From: a virus
DNA: 48,831 nucleotides
Virus record (IMG/VR): IMGVR_UViG_3300033146_001161
Coordinates: 1 to 48,831 of that record
Reading direction: 5' to 3' (one strand)
Under the pieces are notes generated by a model, which saw only the letters and a list, made by a program, of their open reading frames with translations, was not told the origin of the DNA and did no database searches. Positions 1-8,632 of the stretch are shown one piece after another. Numbering within the stretch: position 1 is the stretch's first letter; every line of letters begins with the position of its first letter. Made by a program: the position numbers and the translations under genes.

Positions 1-101
1 AGAGCATCTTCAAAGAACATCATCTCTGTTATTTCTTCAACTTCTAATACGTAACCTCTGATATTGTCACTTCGTGATATTTTGATATCATTATAATCCA
101 T
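1..101 (-). CDS. Unidentified small protein, N-terminal part only
   Basis: The first 33 codons of a gene that runs off the left edge. The reading begins MDYNDIKISRSDNIRGYVLE and is acidic afterwards. The ATG at 99-101 is preceded by a good ribosome binding site (GAGGTGA) lying inside the end of the upstream gene, which it overlaps by 11 bases, so the two are probably translationally coupled. It lies downstream of the tail fibre gene in the same minus-strand run. No family is recognised. Confidence 0.6.
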   Translation of the reverse strand, partial: MDYNDIKISRSDNIRGYVLEVEEITEMMFFEDA

Positions 102-273
102 CTTCAATCACCTCGTCAATCCATTCTACAGCAACACCCGATTCATCGTAAATTATATTAGCTTGTTTACCTTCAATATATTCAGTTTCGAGTATTACTG
201 CTTTGTTTAATAAACTTTGAGGTAAATTATCGCCAATATAGTAATTTAATTTTTCAAATAAATATAGTTTCAT
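91..273 (-). CDS. Small acidic hypothetical protein behind the tail fibre
   Basis: A 60-residue protein with no recognised domain. The ATG has a fair ribosome binding site (AGAGGGGTG) in the short gap after the fibre gene. It is strand-matched and tightly spaced (12 bases from the fibre gene stop, overlapping the next gene), which supports real translation. By position it could be a fibre-associated accessory or assembly factor, but nothing in the sequence shows this. Confidence 0.6.
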   Translation of the reverse strand: MKLYLFEKLNYYIGDNLPQSLLNKAVILETEYIEGKQANIIYDESGVAVEWIDEVIEDGL

Positions 274-285
274 TTTTCACCCCTC

Positions 286-2382
286 TTATTCTACTGTAGC
301 ATCTGTTACGTTCCACCCGATTGCTATTAAATTAGCTATCGCACTATCTGATAGTGATGAACGAGTTAAGCCAGATATATTGAGTGTACCATCTGTTATT
401 ATTGTGTTATTATTTAAATTTATAATTGTTTGGTCACAATCGTTAGTCGATAAGCCGGTATTACTTAAAATCAAATATTTAAGTGTTGAGTGTGGATTTA
501 ATATTCCTGTTAATAATGTACAATTTTGGAAACTTGCTAAACTAGTTAAATTAGACAAAGCAGATATATTACCTGTTAATAATATACAGTTATTGAAATT
601 TGCATAACTAGTTAAATTAGACAAAGCGGATATATTACCTGTTAATAATGTACAATTATAAAAACTTGCTAAACTAGTTAAATTAGATAAAGCGGATATA
701 TCACCTGTTAATAATGTACAATTATAAAAACTTGCATAATTAGTTAAATTAGACAAAGCTGATATATCACCTGTTAATAATGTACAATTACCGAAACTTG
801 CTAAATAAGCTAAATTAGACAAAGCTGATATATCACCTGTTAATAATGTACAATTATAGAATTTTGCATAATTAGTTAAGTTAGACAGAGCGGATATATT
901 ACCTGTTAATAATATACAATTATAGAATTTTGCATAATTAGTTAAGTTAGACAGAGCGGATATATCACCTGTTAATAATGTGCAATTATAGAAATTTGCT
1001 AAAAAAGTTAAATTCCAAGGAATATCTATCAATTCTCCCACATAATTAGCATCAGTATCATTATTTCTTATCTCACTCGAACTATTCCAATCACCCACAG
1101 CGTATACTATTCCATCTTCTGCAAGAGTTACCCCAGGTCTTTCCAATGTACTAGTACTTCCATCTGGAAAATACCATTTTAAATTAGGTGTATTAGTAAT
1201 ACTAAAGTCCATCAATCCAGCCTTCATTCGAATTGGGAAAACCTCTTGATTAGTTGCTTTCCACTCCTTCTTGACGAAAAATTGATTATTTTCATTGGCA
1301 ACTTGAGATTCGACAGGTTTTACAATAGGCTGATGCGTTGTCAAATCATATAGAATACCTGTTATATCATGTATCCTGTCGAGATTTGACGGCGGGTCAG
1401 CTTTAAAATACAATCCATCTGGATTTAAAGTTCCGTCTGAATCGCAAAAAGCTTTATTCAACTTCAATCTTCCTACTGAATCTGCAATAGGATTTACCCC
1501 ATTTACGTAGGTAGCTAGCCGACCGTTTGACATTGCCGGCATTGATATTCCTTGACTAACAGGTATAAGACCTTCCTGGTCATGTGTGTAGCCTAGGTAG
1601 GGTTCGTAAGGCAATGCGGAAGTTCCGACGTTCACCATTACATCATCTTTAGGTTGACTAGCTTCATTATTAGATATTCTAGCATAACAAGCGTTACTAG
1701 GCTTTGTTGTAGGGTTTGTTGTTTGTGTACCACTTATATATTTTTTGTCCACATCAAAATAACATAGTCTGAAAAATGAGTAGTTGGTCATTAACGTAAA
1801 CACATCTATTGTTATTTCTTCAAGAAACATATAATCAGACACGTATCCGTTCGTGTTAGCTACTATATGTCCGTTTGTGTGGTCTAATCTATAATTTAGT
1901 GTTAAATTATCCTTATCAAACAAATTCTTACCCAAAGCCTTACTAACACTCATACCCTTGCTATCCTCTAAACTCACAACACTATAATTTTCTACTAAAG
2001 GTACCGCGGGACTTAAATATTGTTGCATCAACACTACGTCTGATTCATCATCTAAATTGTATAGAGATAATATACCGTCGTCTCGTGATGAGAAGTTAGA
2101 TTGATATGTTTTGCCTGTTGATTTGTTTGTCATTTTTAAGGATACTAGGTTTGCCAACAATTTATCAACTTCATTAAACCTACTAAGTATATACAACTTT
2201 GTAAAGTCTAATGTTATATCTGTCACTTTATACTTTAACCCTTCGTTCGTTACTACTCCACTAGATACTATGAAAGTTGTTGACGAAGTTAATATATATC
2301 CTGTTCCTACTCCGAATCTACAATCTAACAAGTAGTCATTGACAGGTGGGAAGACACTAACCTCAAACTCTATATCCCACAA
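286..2382 (-). CDS. Tail fibre / receptor-binding protein with leucine-rich-like repeats
   Basis: A 698-residue virion surface protein. The N-terminal third and middle carry the GKNLFDKD signature common in fibre and minor structural proteins of Firmicute phages. The C-terminal part, roughly residues 455-620, holds seven near-identical 22-residue repeats (66 bases each) with the core LLTGDISALSNLT, resembling a leucine-rich or BspA-like solenoid. A short non-repetitive cap follows. The likely role is binding to the host surface. The only usable start is TTG at 2380-2382, inside the last codons of the preceding 80-residue gene (13-base overlap), so translation is probably coupled to that gene, or the two are joined by frameshifting. 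Placement at the far end of the tail module fits a fibre. Confidence 0.75.
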   Translation of the reverse strand: MWDIEFEVSVFPPVNDYLLDCRFGVGTGYILTSSTTFIVSSGVVTNEGLKYKVTDITLDFTKLYILSRFNEVDKLLANLVSLKMTNKSTGKTYQSNFSSRDDGILSLYNLDDESDVVLMQQYLSPAVPLVENYSVVSLEDSKGMSVSKALGKNLFDKDNLTLNYRLDHTNGHIVANTNGYVSDYMFLEEITIDVFTLMTNYSFFRLCYFDVDKKYISGTQTTNPTTKPSNACYARISNNEASQPKDDVMVNVGTSALPYEPYLGYTHDQEGLIPVSQGISMPAMSNGRLATYVNGVNPIADSVGRLKLNKAFCDSDGTLNPDGLYFKADPPSNLDRIHDITGILYDLTTHQPIVKPVESQVANENNQFFVKKEWKATNQEVFPIRMKAGLMDFSITNTPNLKWYFPDGSTSTLERPGVTLAEDGIVYAVGDWNSSSEIRNNDTDANYVGELIDIPWNLTFLANFYNCTLLTGDISALSNLTNYAKFYNCILLTGNISALSNLTNYAKFYNCTLLTGDISALSNLAYLASFGNCTLLTGDISALSNLTNYASFYNCTLLTGDISALSNLTSLASFYNCTLLTGNISALSNLTSYANFNNCILLTGNISALSNLTSLASFQNCTLLTGILNPHSTLKYLILSNTGLSTNDCDQTIINLNNNTIITDGTLNISGLTRSSLSDSAIANLIAIGWNVTDATVE

Positions 2383-2612
2383 ACTAAACTCATACTAGCC
2401 ACACTATCTCTCGTAGCCTTTCCTACTTTATCTATTAAGGGTGTTGTATAGCTCGTTAATCCACAATTACTAACCAACCATTGCCACTTTTCATACCCTG
2501 TTAATTGCCCTCTGTATATTATCCCATACACAGGTGTTCCTATATATCCTAAGTAGGTATCACTCCCCATAGGGTTTAATCCGATACCTACTATATTTCC
2601 TACGCTTGCCAT
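2370..2612 (-). CDS. Small tail-associated protein overlapping the fibre gene
   Basis: An 80-residue glycine- and tyrosine-rich protein beginning MASVGNIVGIGLNPMGSDTY, with ribosome binding site AGGTGAGG. It overlaps the fibre gene by 13 bases and supplies the ribosomes for its TTG start. It could be a separate small virion protein or the original N-terminus of the fibre (an attachment domain) now in another frame. Nothing identifies its fold. Confidence 0.55.
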   Translation of the reverse strand: MASVGNIVGIGLNPMGSDTYLGYIGTPVYGIIYRGQLTGYEKWQWLVSNCGLTSYTTPLIDKVGKATRDSVASMSLVCGI

Positions 2613-2666
2613 ATATATTACCTCACCTTCTATATCTTTCTATATTGTATTTTCCAACTAGAAAGA

Positions 2667-3026
2667 TTATGAAATAGTCTTAGCAAATTGCAAACTAACA
2701 TATCCAATCTTTCCATCATTTAATATTATTTTATACCATCTATTGTCACCATTACATAATCCACCTATGATAGTTTTGTTTTCATCTAGTTTCAATTTAC
2801 TACCATCTTCCATAGTGGCAATTGTCTTAGTTAGCATATTAGGATTAATTTTTATCTTAATTTTATATTTATGTGACAATTTGATAAATATATCATTCTT
2901 TGAAGTTTTAACTTTATCTGATTTATTCGCCTTATCACTTTTCACACTTTTAACACTTTTAACTTTGTCCGGATTTCTGGATTTCATATCATCTATCTTA
3001 CCTTTGTATTTATTTATGCTAGTCAT
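2667..3026 (-). CDS. SH3-like domain protein with a basic N-terminus
   Basis: A 119-residue protein. Residues 1-50 are a Lys/Ser/Asp-rich low-complexity arm with repeated KSVKS/KSDK steps. Residues 70-119 read like a bacterial SH3 domain (core GDNRWYKIILNDGKIGYVS), a fold that often binds cell-wall peptides in phage lysins. The start has a strong ribosome binding site (AAGGAGG, 7 bases upstream). It sits between the papain-like protease region and the fibre, so it may be a detached cell-wall-binding module used with the lysis or tail-tip enzymes. The SH3 call rests on the pattern alone. Confidence 0.55.
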   Translation of the reverse strand: MTSINKYKGKIDDMKSRNPDKVKSVKSVKSDKANKSDKVKTSKNDIFIKLSHKYKIKIKINPNMLTKTIATMEDGSKLKLDENKTIIGGLCNGDNRWYKIILNDGKIGYVSLQFAKTIS

Positions 3027-3038
3027 ATGATATCCTCC

Positions 3039-3410
3039 TTAGTATGATAATCCAGTTATATAATATTGTGCTCCACTAGTATTACTAAATTTTACTCCAC
3101 CCATTGAAACTCCACTAACTGTTATGCTAGATTCTGCTTCCACAAAGAATACGAAACTGTCAGTAAAATCGAATTCACTTAGCTCAGTTGGTGCAATATT
3201 TGCCTTAGATGGTAATATACTAAAAAATAAATCTTGCGTTCCTGCTGTAACATTTATAGAGTTACAAGTTACATTATCATTATCTGTCTTATCCTTAAAT
3301 ATTATTAATTCTTGATTTACAGTAGTTGCACTGAATCTACTTGCTATTGCACTCCCAGTATATTTTAAACTAGAGTATGTTCCATTACTTGCTATTTGTC
3401 CGTTAGCCAT
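3039..3410 (-). CDS. Hypothetical beta-rich virion protein
   Basis: A 123-residue protein rich in Thr, Ser, Asn and Val with alternating hydrophobic residues, suggesting a beta-sandwich. It starts at ATG with AGAGGG upstream. No Cys pair, signal or membrane segment of note. The context, between a surface protease and an SH3-like protein, fits a small tail-tip or decoration component. No family is recognised. Confidence 0.5.
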   Translation of the reverse strand: MANGQIASNGTYSSLKYTGSAIASRFSATTVNQELIIFKDKTDNDNVTCNSINVTAGTQDLFFSILPSKANIAPTELSEFDFTDSFVFFVEAESSITVSGVSMGGVKFSNTSGAQYYITGLSY

Positions 3411-3431
3411 ATTATTTTCCCTCTTTCTCTA

Positions 3432-4448
3432 TCAATCTTCGTATGTGTTATTCACATAATTCCCAACAGTTGCCATTCTTGTATTATTATCCCATGTTAC
3501 ATTTAATCCTAATGCTTCACATATTGCTCTAGCCGGCATAAGGAATCTTCCATCTACTATCATAGGTGGAACATCCATATCTATTGTATACCAATTTTCA
3601 CCTTCTTGAACATACAATTTAGTATCGTTCTCTCTGAATGACACCTCTTTATTGTTTGCTCTAAATTTCTTATCAGTTACTCCAAATACTTCCATAACTT
3701 GTTTGTAATCATGTGGAACATAATAAAAACCCTTATCTGCCACTTTATCTCCCCATGAGTTAGCAATTATCCAATGTAATTTATTATCGATAGTTTTCCA
3801 ACCTACATAATAACTGCAATGTCCACCTAGGAACTTAGAGTGAGAACTATCAGTTTCTTTTACTATACCGTCGCTAGTTACATTACCTAAGCTTGAAAAT
3901 AATTTCCAACCTATGACAACTGCACCATTTTCCACTATAGATTGTTTAATTGCATCTATATCTCTTGTACCTATTCTATAATATGATTTGAATCCATTCT
4001 CTTTAGCCTTGGGTTTAAGAAATGTTAACTTTTTATCTAATGCTACTTTAACCTCATAATATGTTCCCAATTTATCGAAGTCATTAAATGAGCATGTCCC
4101 ATATTGTACTGCCATTTTCAAAACTTCTTTTAACACTAACCCTTCACCTTGATAGTCATCATTTTCTCTGACACCATATATAAATCCGGGAGAATATCTC
4201 TCATATATCCCAGTTTCTTTATAGTTAAACATAGACATAATACTTGATAGGGTAAATCCGCCACACATTCCAGTATGCCCTTGATTATATATTGGTACCA
4301 ACTCAGGTGTAATATAATTTGCTTGATTCATTTTTGATTTTATATCCAAATTCCCACTTACCAAGAAATCCTTTGCGTGATAATCTCTTTCATCATAATC
4401 AGATGGAATAAGATCGATTGTTTTTATTTTGTCTAAAATTTTATCCAT
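3432..4448 (-). CDS. Papain-like cysteine protease with copper-amine-oxidase-type C-terminal domain
   Basis: A 338-residue C1A (papain-fold) peptidase. The expected residues are in order: oxyanion Gln56 and nucleophile Cys62 in PIYNQGHTGMCGGFTLSS, catalytic His210 in GGHCSYYVGW, and Asn230 in IIANSWGDK. Residues from about 285 to 335 (core GRFLMPARAICEALGLNVTW) match the copper amine oxidase N-terminal-like domain, common in clostridial cell-surface proteins and thought to anchor or bind at the wall. There is no signal peptide, so release would need the holin or packaging into the particle. It lies next to the amidase, so it may cut cross-linked surface protein during lysis or entry. It ends TGA TAG. 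Confidence 0.8.
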   Translation of the reverse strand: MDKILDKIKTIDLIPSDYDERDYHAKDFLVSGNLDIKSKMNQANYITPELVPIYNQGHTGMCGGFTLSSIMSMFNYKETGIYERYSPGFIYGVRENDDYQGEGLVLKEVLKMAVQYGTCSFNDFDKLGTYYEVKVALDKKLTFLKPKAKENGFKSYYRIGTRDIDAIKQSIVENGAVVIGWKLFSSLGNVTSDGIVKETDSSHSKFLGGHCSYYVGWKTIDNKLHWIIANSWGDKVADKGFYYVPHDYKQVMEVFGVTDKKFRANNKEVSFRENDTKLYVQEGENWYTIDMDVPPMIVDGRFLMPARAICEALGLNVTWDNNTRMATVGNYVNNTYED

Positions 4449-4509
4449 TATTAATTTCTCCTATCTATATGTTCATATATACATATATATATATATATAC
4501 TACACATTC

Positions 4510-5274
4510 CTATACATTTCCTGTCATCGCATTGATATCTTTCAATAATTTCTTTAACATCATATTTTCATCTTCTAATTGATTTATTTCATTCTGCAAA
4601 TTGTCAATGATATCATCCTTATTAATTTCTGGAATATCTAATGTTCCATCTCTATCTACTTCTGCAAAATACTTCTTAATTCCCACAAATACCTTTTTAG
4701 CGACTTTTCTTATAAAGTTTATATCTAGCATCATCATAGCCTCCTCATATACATCCATAAACCCACACTCTAATAATACTGCAGGCATATATGTCTCTCT
4801 CAACACATGGAAATTGGATGCTTTCACTCCCCTATCTCTCATTGGCTCGCTATTTACATTATGCAAAGGTGATAGTTCTGGTTGAATATAATTTGCTATT
4901 TTCTTACCTTGTGTAGACTTATCATGATGATGTGTTTCATATCCACCACCATTAGTGCCCCATTTGCCATCATATGCGTTATAATGAAATGAGATAAACA
5001 CAGCTTTGTTTCTATTATTTACATTTGATTTATAGTGCCTATTTGCTTTTTCACTTCTCTCTGATAATGAAATATCCTCATCTTGGACTTTGTCATATAC
5101 CTCTACAATTGTATACCCTTCTGATTTAGCAAACTTTGAAAATTCACTAGCTACTACTCGATTGAACTCAAACTCTCTAATGCTTTCACCTTTGAAAAAA
5201 CCCTTAGTAAATATAGGTGTTCTCTTGCCACTTGTATCCATTCCATGTCCCGCATCTACATATAATACTCTCAT
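4510..5274 (-). CDS. N-acetylmuramoyl-L-alanine amidase (endolysin)
   Basis: Zinc amidase of the Amidase_3 type that cuts the bond between muramic acid and the stem peptide of peptidoglycan. Metal and catalytic residues are visible: His10 in VDAGHG, Glu34/36 in SIREFEFNRV, His97 in FISFHYNA and Glu169 in LLECGFMD. The last 35 residues form a short acidic coiled coil instead of a typical wall-binding domain. I place the start at ATG 5272-5274 because AGGAGG lies six bases upstream. The frame stays open into a repeat array to 5403, but that extension is not protein-like. Product 254 residues. It is the main lysis enzyme, downstream of the holin-like gene. Confidence 0.85.
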   Translation of the reverse strand: MRVLYVDAGHGMDTSGKRTPIFTKGFFKGESIREFEFNRVVASEFSKFAKSEGYTIVEVYDKVQDEDISLSERSEKANRHYKSNVNNRNKAVFISFHYNAYDGKWGTNGGGYETHHHDKSTQGKKIANYIQPELSPLHNVNSEPMRDRGVKASNFHVLRETYMPAVLLECGFMDVYEEAMMMLDINFIRKVAKKVFVGIKKYFAEVDRDGTLDIPEINKDDIIDNLQNEINQLEDENMMLKKLLKDINAMTGNV

Positions 5275-5361
5275 CTCATTCCTCCTAACCACATGTATAT
5301 ACATTTTATTATCCATTTTAATATATCTGACTATATCTGACGGTATCTGGATATAGATATC

Positions 5362-5484
5362 TGGATACCTATATCTGGATATAGATATCATCGCCTCATA
5401 CATGGATACCTATATCTGGATATAGATATCATCGCCTCATACATGGATACCTATATCTGGATATAGATATCATCGCCTCATACA
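5362..5484. repeat. Three 41-base tandem repeats, each with a 7-2-7 palindrome
   Basis: Exact 41-base units begin at 5362, 5403 and 5444. Each contains CTATATC-TG-GATATAG, and a partial fourth copy lies at about 5340-5361. The array fills the leader of the amidase gene, upstream of its ribosome binding site. It could be an operator array controlling lysis timing or a recombination product. Confidence 0.9.
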
Positions 5485-5519
5485 TACCCAAATACCGTCA
5501 TTATATCGTTGTCAGACAC

Positions 5520-5559
5520 ATTAAAATAGGTTGGAATACAATAACACTACTCCACCTAT
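5520..5559 (-). terminator. Hairpin terminator candidate after the holin-like gene
   Basis: On the minus strand ATAGGTGGA pairs with TCC-A-ACCTAT (one bulge), followed by TTTTAA. It lies just past the stop of the coiled-coil gene and before the repeat array ahead of the amidase, so the amidase may have its own promoter. Confidence 0.5.
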
Positions 5560-5570
5560 AAAACGTTTAA

Positions 5571-6146
5571 TTAGGTTAATATAGCACTTGCTATCAATCC
5601 TATTATCCATAAAGTAACACTTCCTACCATGATTCCCATGATATTATTTAATAGTTTCTTAGCTTTAATAGCATCCTTAGTTTCCATCTCTCTTAACAAT
5701 TTTTCGCTACTATCACATATATCTTTTCTGATATTTTCATTTTCATTTTTCATTTCAACTAATTTAATCTCATATTCAGATATTATTTCATCGTACCTGA
5801 TTCTTTGGTCAGACATATCATCTCTAAGTTTAGATACAACACCATATAATGAGCTCACAACTTCTTTAGTTTCCATTTTAGCTTCAATTCCATCTATCTT
5901 TTCTTCATGTAAACTGAGTGTTTCAACTATCTGCTTTGTAGTATTCGCTATCAACGCAACATTGGTACTCATCTCATGGATACTACTTATTAATTTTTCT
6001 TGATTATTCAGCCTAGTAGTATTGGATTTAGAACGCGAGTCTATCTCTGCTATTTTTTTAATATGCTCTTTCATTAATGCATCATCTGCCCCGCATATAT
6101 TAACTACCCTACTTACTTTATTTCCATCTTCCATCTTTTCTTCCAT
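5571..6146 (-). CDS. Coiled-coil protein with C-terminal membrane anchor (holin/XhlA-like)
   Basis: A 191-residue protein. Residues from about 20 to 160 are a long Glu/Lys-rich coiled coil. Residues from about 168 to the end (IMGIMVGSVTLWIIGLIASA) are one transmembrane helix. This layout, and the phrase STNVALI followed by heptads, recalls haemolysin XhlA-type proteins that help holins in Firmicute phages, though XhlA is usually much shorter. The ATG at 6144-6146 is preferred over an upstream TTG because AGGGAGAA precedes it. The position beside the amidase supports a lysis role. It could also be a virion membrane-contact protein. Confidence 0.55.
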   Translation of the reverse strand: MEEKMEDGNKVSRVVNICGADDALMKEHIKKIAEIDSRSKSNTTRLNNQEKLISSIHEMSTNVALIANTTKQIVETLSLHEEKIDGIEAKMETKEVVSSLYGVVSKLRDDMSDQRIRYDEIISEYEIKLVEMKNENENIRKDICDSSEKLLREMETKDAIKAKKLLNNIMGIMVGSVTLWIIGLIASAILT

Positions 6147-6245
6147 ACGCAAATTCTCCCTACACTAATATATTATTGTCTATTATTATTTTATCTCTCT
6201 CTCTCTATATATTTCTATAATATCTCCATAATATTCTTACAATAT

Positions 6246-6473
6246 TTAAACGTCATCTAGTAATTCCAACCATTCTTCAAAAGTTAAATCATCTAGATTA
6301 TCTCTACCTTCTGTTTCTAAAAATTTGCTAATATCCTTTGCCTTCGCTCCACCTATTTGTCCACCAAGAACTCCATCGGCATAGAAAGCCATTCCAGTAA
6401 TCATTTCACCCCTTAGCTTATATCCTCTGGGATTATTCTCATCTCTTATTAGAAAAATATCTTCATATTTCAC
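6246..6473 (-). CDS. Small acidic hypothetical protein
   Basis: A 75-residue protein, GTG start with AAGGGTGG upstream. The C-terminus is very acidic (EEWLELLDDV). A glycine-rich centre (GVLGGQIGGAKAKD) is the only notable feature. It sits in the lysis-side cluster between two membrane protein genes. No family recognised. Confidence 0.55.
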   Translation of the reverse strand: MKYEDIFLIRDENNPRGYKLRGEMITGMAFYADGVLGGQIGGAKAKDISKFLETEGRDNLDDLTFEEWLELLDDV

Positions 6474-6499
6474 AAGAACCCACCCTTCTATTTACTACA

Positions 6500-6784
6500 T
6501 TAAATGCCATTTCTCACACTGCATTTTGTTTTATATACTTTGTTAAATACACTATACCATGTGACATTATATGTTGCACCTTCTATTAATCCCTCATAAT
6601 ATGCAGGAATACCATCCATATTAGGTATATGATTATCTTCTTGGCATGTAAAATATGTACTAGAATTATCAAATGCGAATACAACAACAGATGCTATAAT
6701 AGCTATTAATATGATAATGAAAATTGTATATTCCAATCTGTATGTTGAAAATGAATTGAATATTTGACTTAACATATTATTCAC
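6500..6784 (-). CDS. Single-pass membrane protein with two external cysteines
   Basis: A 94-residue protein with one membrane segment at about residues 18-38 (YTIFIIILIAIIASVVVFAF) followed by a polar domain with two cysteines (FTCQED, KTKCSV) that could form a disulfide outside the cell. That topology suits a spanin-like, antiholin or superinfection-exclusion role, but none is proven. Its leader holds a run of eight 5-base repeats directly upstream of the ribosome binding site. Confidence 0.6.
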   Translation of the reverse strand: MNNMLSQIFNSFSTYRLEYTIFIIILIAIIASVVVFAFDNSSTYFTCQEDNHIPNMDGIPAYYEGLIEGATYNVTWYSVFNKVYKTKCSVRNGI

Positions 6785-6790
6785 CCTTTC

Positions 6791-6833
6791 TTAATTTAAT
6801 TTAATTTAATTTAATTTAATTTAATTTAATTTT
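6791..6833. repeat. 5-base microsatellite (TTAAT) x8 in a gene leader
   Basis: Eight perfect TTAAT units plus a remnant lie immediately upstream of the ribosome binding site (GAAAGGGTG on the minus strand) of the membrane protein ending at 6784. The copy number could change by slippage and alter expression. Confidence 0.9.
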
Positions 6834-6950
6834 GTTTGTTTAATTTGATAATTATATGCAGAGTATCCTATCGTTAGATACTTTTAACTGATGCTATTTC
6901 GAACTACCAAACTGCATATATTGTTATTGATATTTGTTATTTGTCACTTG

Positions 6951-7238
6951 TTATTTAATACCTAGTAATTCTGCTAACTCTGATTGCTCTTCTTTACAAT
7001 CTATATCAAGTAATTTCTTATCTGATATAGATTGTCTAAGTTCTACTATGCGGAATTGATTAGATTGCTCAAGTTTTTGTGATTCGATAGCAATGGTATC
7101 CTCTGTGAATGTACCATCTTCATTATATATCATGCCACATTGTACAGTTGAATCAGATGTAAATATTTCACCATTTACTATAGATTTTCCTGTACGTGTT
7201 GCTACTACCTTATTATCTTTATCCAGTGTTATATACAT
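6951..7238 (-). CDS. Small tail-module hypothetical protein
   Basis: A 95-residue protein. The N-terminus reads as a beta-rich strip (MYITLDKDNKVVATRTGKSI) and the C-terminal half as an acidic helix. Small proteins of this build commonly follow fibre or baseplate genes in Firmicute siphophages and act as assembly helpers. Strong ribosome binding site AAAGGAGG. It starts 12 bases after a large virion gene. Function is inferred from position only. Confidence 0.55.
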   Translation of the reverse strand: MYITLDKDNKVVATRTGKSIVNGEIFTSDSTVQCGMIYNEDGTFTEDTIAIESQKLEQSNQFRIVELRQSISDKKLLDIDCKEEQSELAELLGIK

Positions 7239-7250
7239 GGATTACCTCCT

Positions 7251-8585
7251 TTAATTGAATTCTAAAATTTGCCAATGTATCACGCCGTCATTATTTGCAT
7301 TACCTGTTGTTAATCCTAATGAAGTTGCATTATTTAACCGTCCTCCTCCGTCTGTTGGTGTATAGTATAGTAAACCTCCTGTATTTGTTGAATAAAAACT
7401 AGATATTACTATACATTTATCAACATTTACACTAGATATTACAACACTTTCACCACTATTAAGAATTGTTTTATCTCCCTTTTGTAAACTTTTAACATTT
7501 TCATATTCTATAACTTGCCAGTATAAATATACGATTCCTGTCGATGCCCCTAATTCAAAGTTTATTGTGTTGGCGTCTACTATTGATGCTTTAAGAGTGA
7601 CTTGTGCTACTTGTGTAGAAGCACCTATGGTACCAGCTCTATTGAATAAAATTATACTCTTACTTGGGTCTATCTCGGATATTGTTACATTTGTTCCACC
7701 AGGACTATTATAATTTGTAGCCGAAACGCCTCCACTTTGTATACTTTTTATTACAGGTAAACACCCTTTCCCATTCATATCATTATCAAACAACATCACC
7801 TTACTCTTAAACCCTTGATACACTTGGTCTGTTTCTGGATTAGCCATTTCAAGTATACCATCTATAGTAGCTTGTAAGTCTGTAAAAACAGTAGCTTTAG
7901 TTGTCGGTGGGATTGTTTGACCGCTTCCGCCATCATTTATAAAAGTTTCATAAAACTCATTATATACATATTCTCCAGTTTTTACAGTTACATCTTTGCC
8001 TTTATCATCTTTTAATATAGCGTTAGTGCCATCATATTGTTGCAACCATGTTATATTGCCTCCACTTTTAGAGGCTAGTAAAAAAGCCGTTGATTTATCC
8101 CATATTGTATATATACCTGCTTCCAACTCTGTCGCCTGTTCAGTTAAAGCGTAATCAGTATATAATACTTTGGCTCCATCACCATTTTTATTTATAGTTA
8201 TATTGCCTGTTATCGCACTAGCTATTTCTAATTGAAATTTACCATCCATATCCACATTTACAACTATGGCATTTGATGTTCCACTCGTAGGTAAAATTGT
8301 TTCTAACGATTGATTTATACCATCTACCATTTCAGAATATGTATCTGCATCATATATATAATCCTTTAATTTAGGTGGACTAACATTATATAACAATAGA
8401 GCAAGTCCCGCAGATCCTTGATTCTGATAAATCGTCCCCACAGTTGTATAACTAGCTAATGTTCTAGGATTAGTCCATGCTACATCTCCGCTAGTACTCC
8501 TACTTGGGTCACTTGATATTCTCTGATATTCTTCCATCTCTTCTATATAAGAATCTGGAAGTGGAATTTTATTTGAAAGTGACAT
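7251..8585 (-). CDS. Large tail-tip / fibre-like virion protein
   Basis: A 444-residue Thr/Gly/Asn-rich protein. Residues from about 105 to 190 (including the stretch DGKFQLEIASAITGNITINK) resemble the N-terminal domain of the first beta-propeller protein at 12,209-13,381, pointing to a shared virion attachment domain. The C-terminal half is beta-rich and repetitive, typical of tail-tip accessory proteins. No catalytic motif is visible. Its place after the tail hub genes and before the lysis genes fits an upper fibre or baseplate accessory. Confidence 0.6.
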   Translation of the reverse strand: MSLSNKIPLPDSYIEEMEEYQRISSDPSRSTSGDVAWTNPRTLASYTTVGTIYQNQGSAGLALLLYNVSPPKLKDYIYDADTYSEMVDGINQSLETILPTSGTSNAIVVNVDMDGKFQLEIASAITGNITINKNGDGAKVLYTDYALTEQATELEAGIYTIWDKSTAFLLASKSGGNITWLQQYDGTNAILKDDKGKDVTVKTGEYVYNEFYETFINDGGSGQTIPPTTKATVFTDLQATIDGILEMANPETDQVYQGFKSKVMLFDNDMNGKGCLPVIKSIQSGGVSATNYNSPGGTNVTISEIDPSKSIILFNRAGTIGASTQVAQVTLKASIVDANTINFELGASTGIVYLYWQVIEYENVKSLQKGDKTILNSGESVVISSVNVDKCIVISSFYSTNTGGLLYYTPTDGGGRLNNATSLGLTTGNANNDGVIHWQILEFN

Positions 8586-8632
8586 TATTCACCATTCCTT
8601 TCTATTTGTTTTATTTCTATATATTTTATTTT

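Noticed and set aside
5275-5403. N-terminal extension of the amidase
   Set aside because: It translates the 41-base repeat region, while a perfect ribosome site stands before the internal ATG at 5,274.
5340-5484. Tandem repeats as a CRISPR array
   Set aside because: Units are continuous 41-base copies with no unique spacers.
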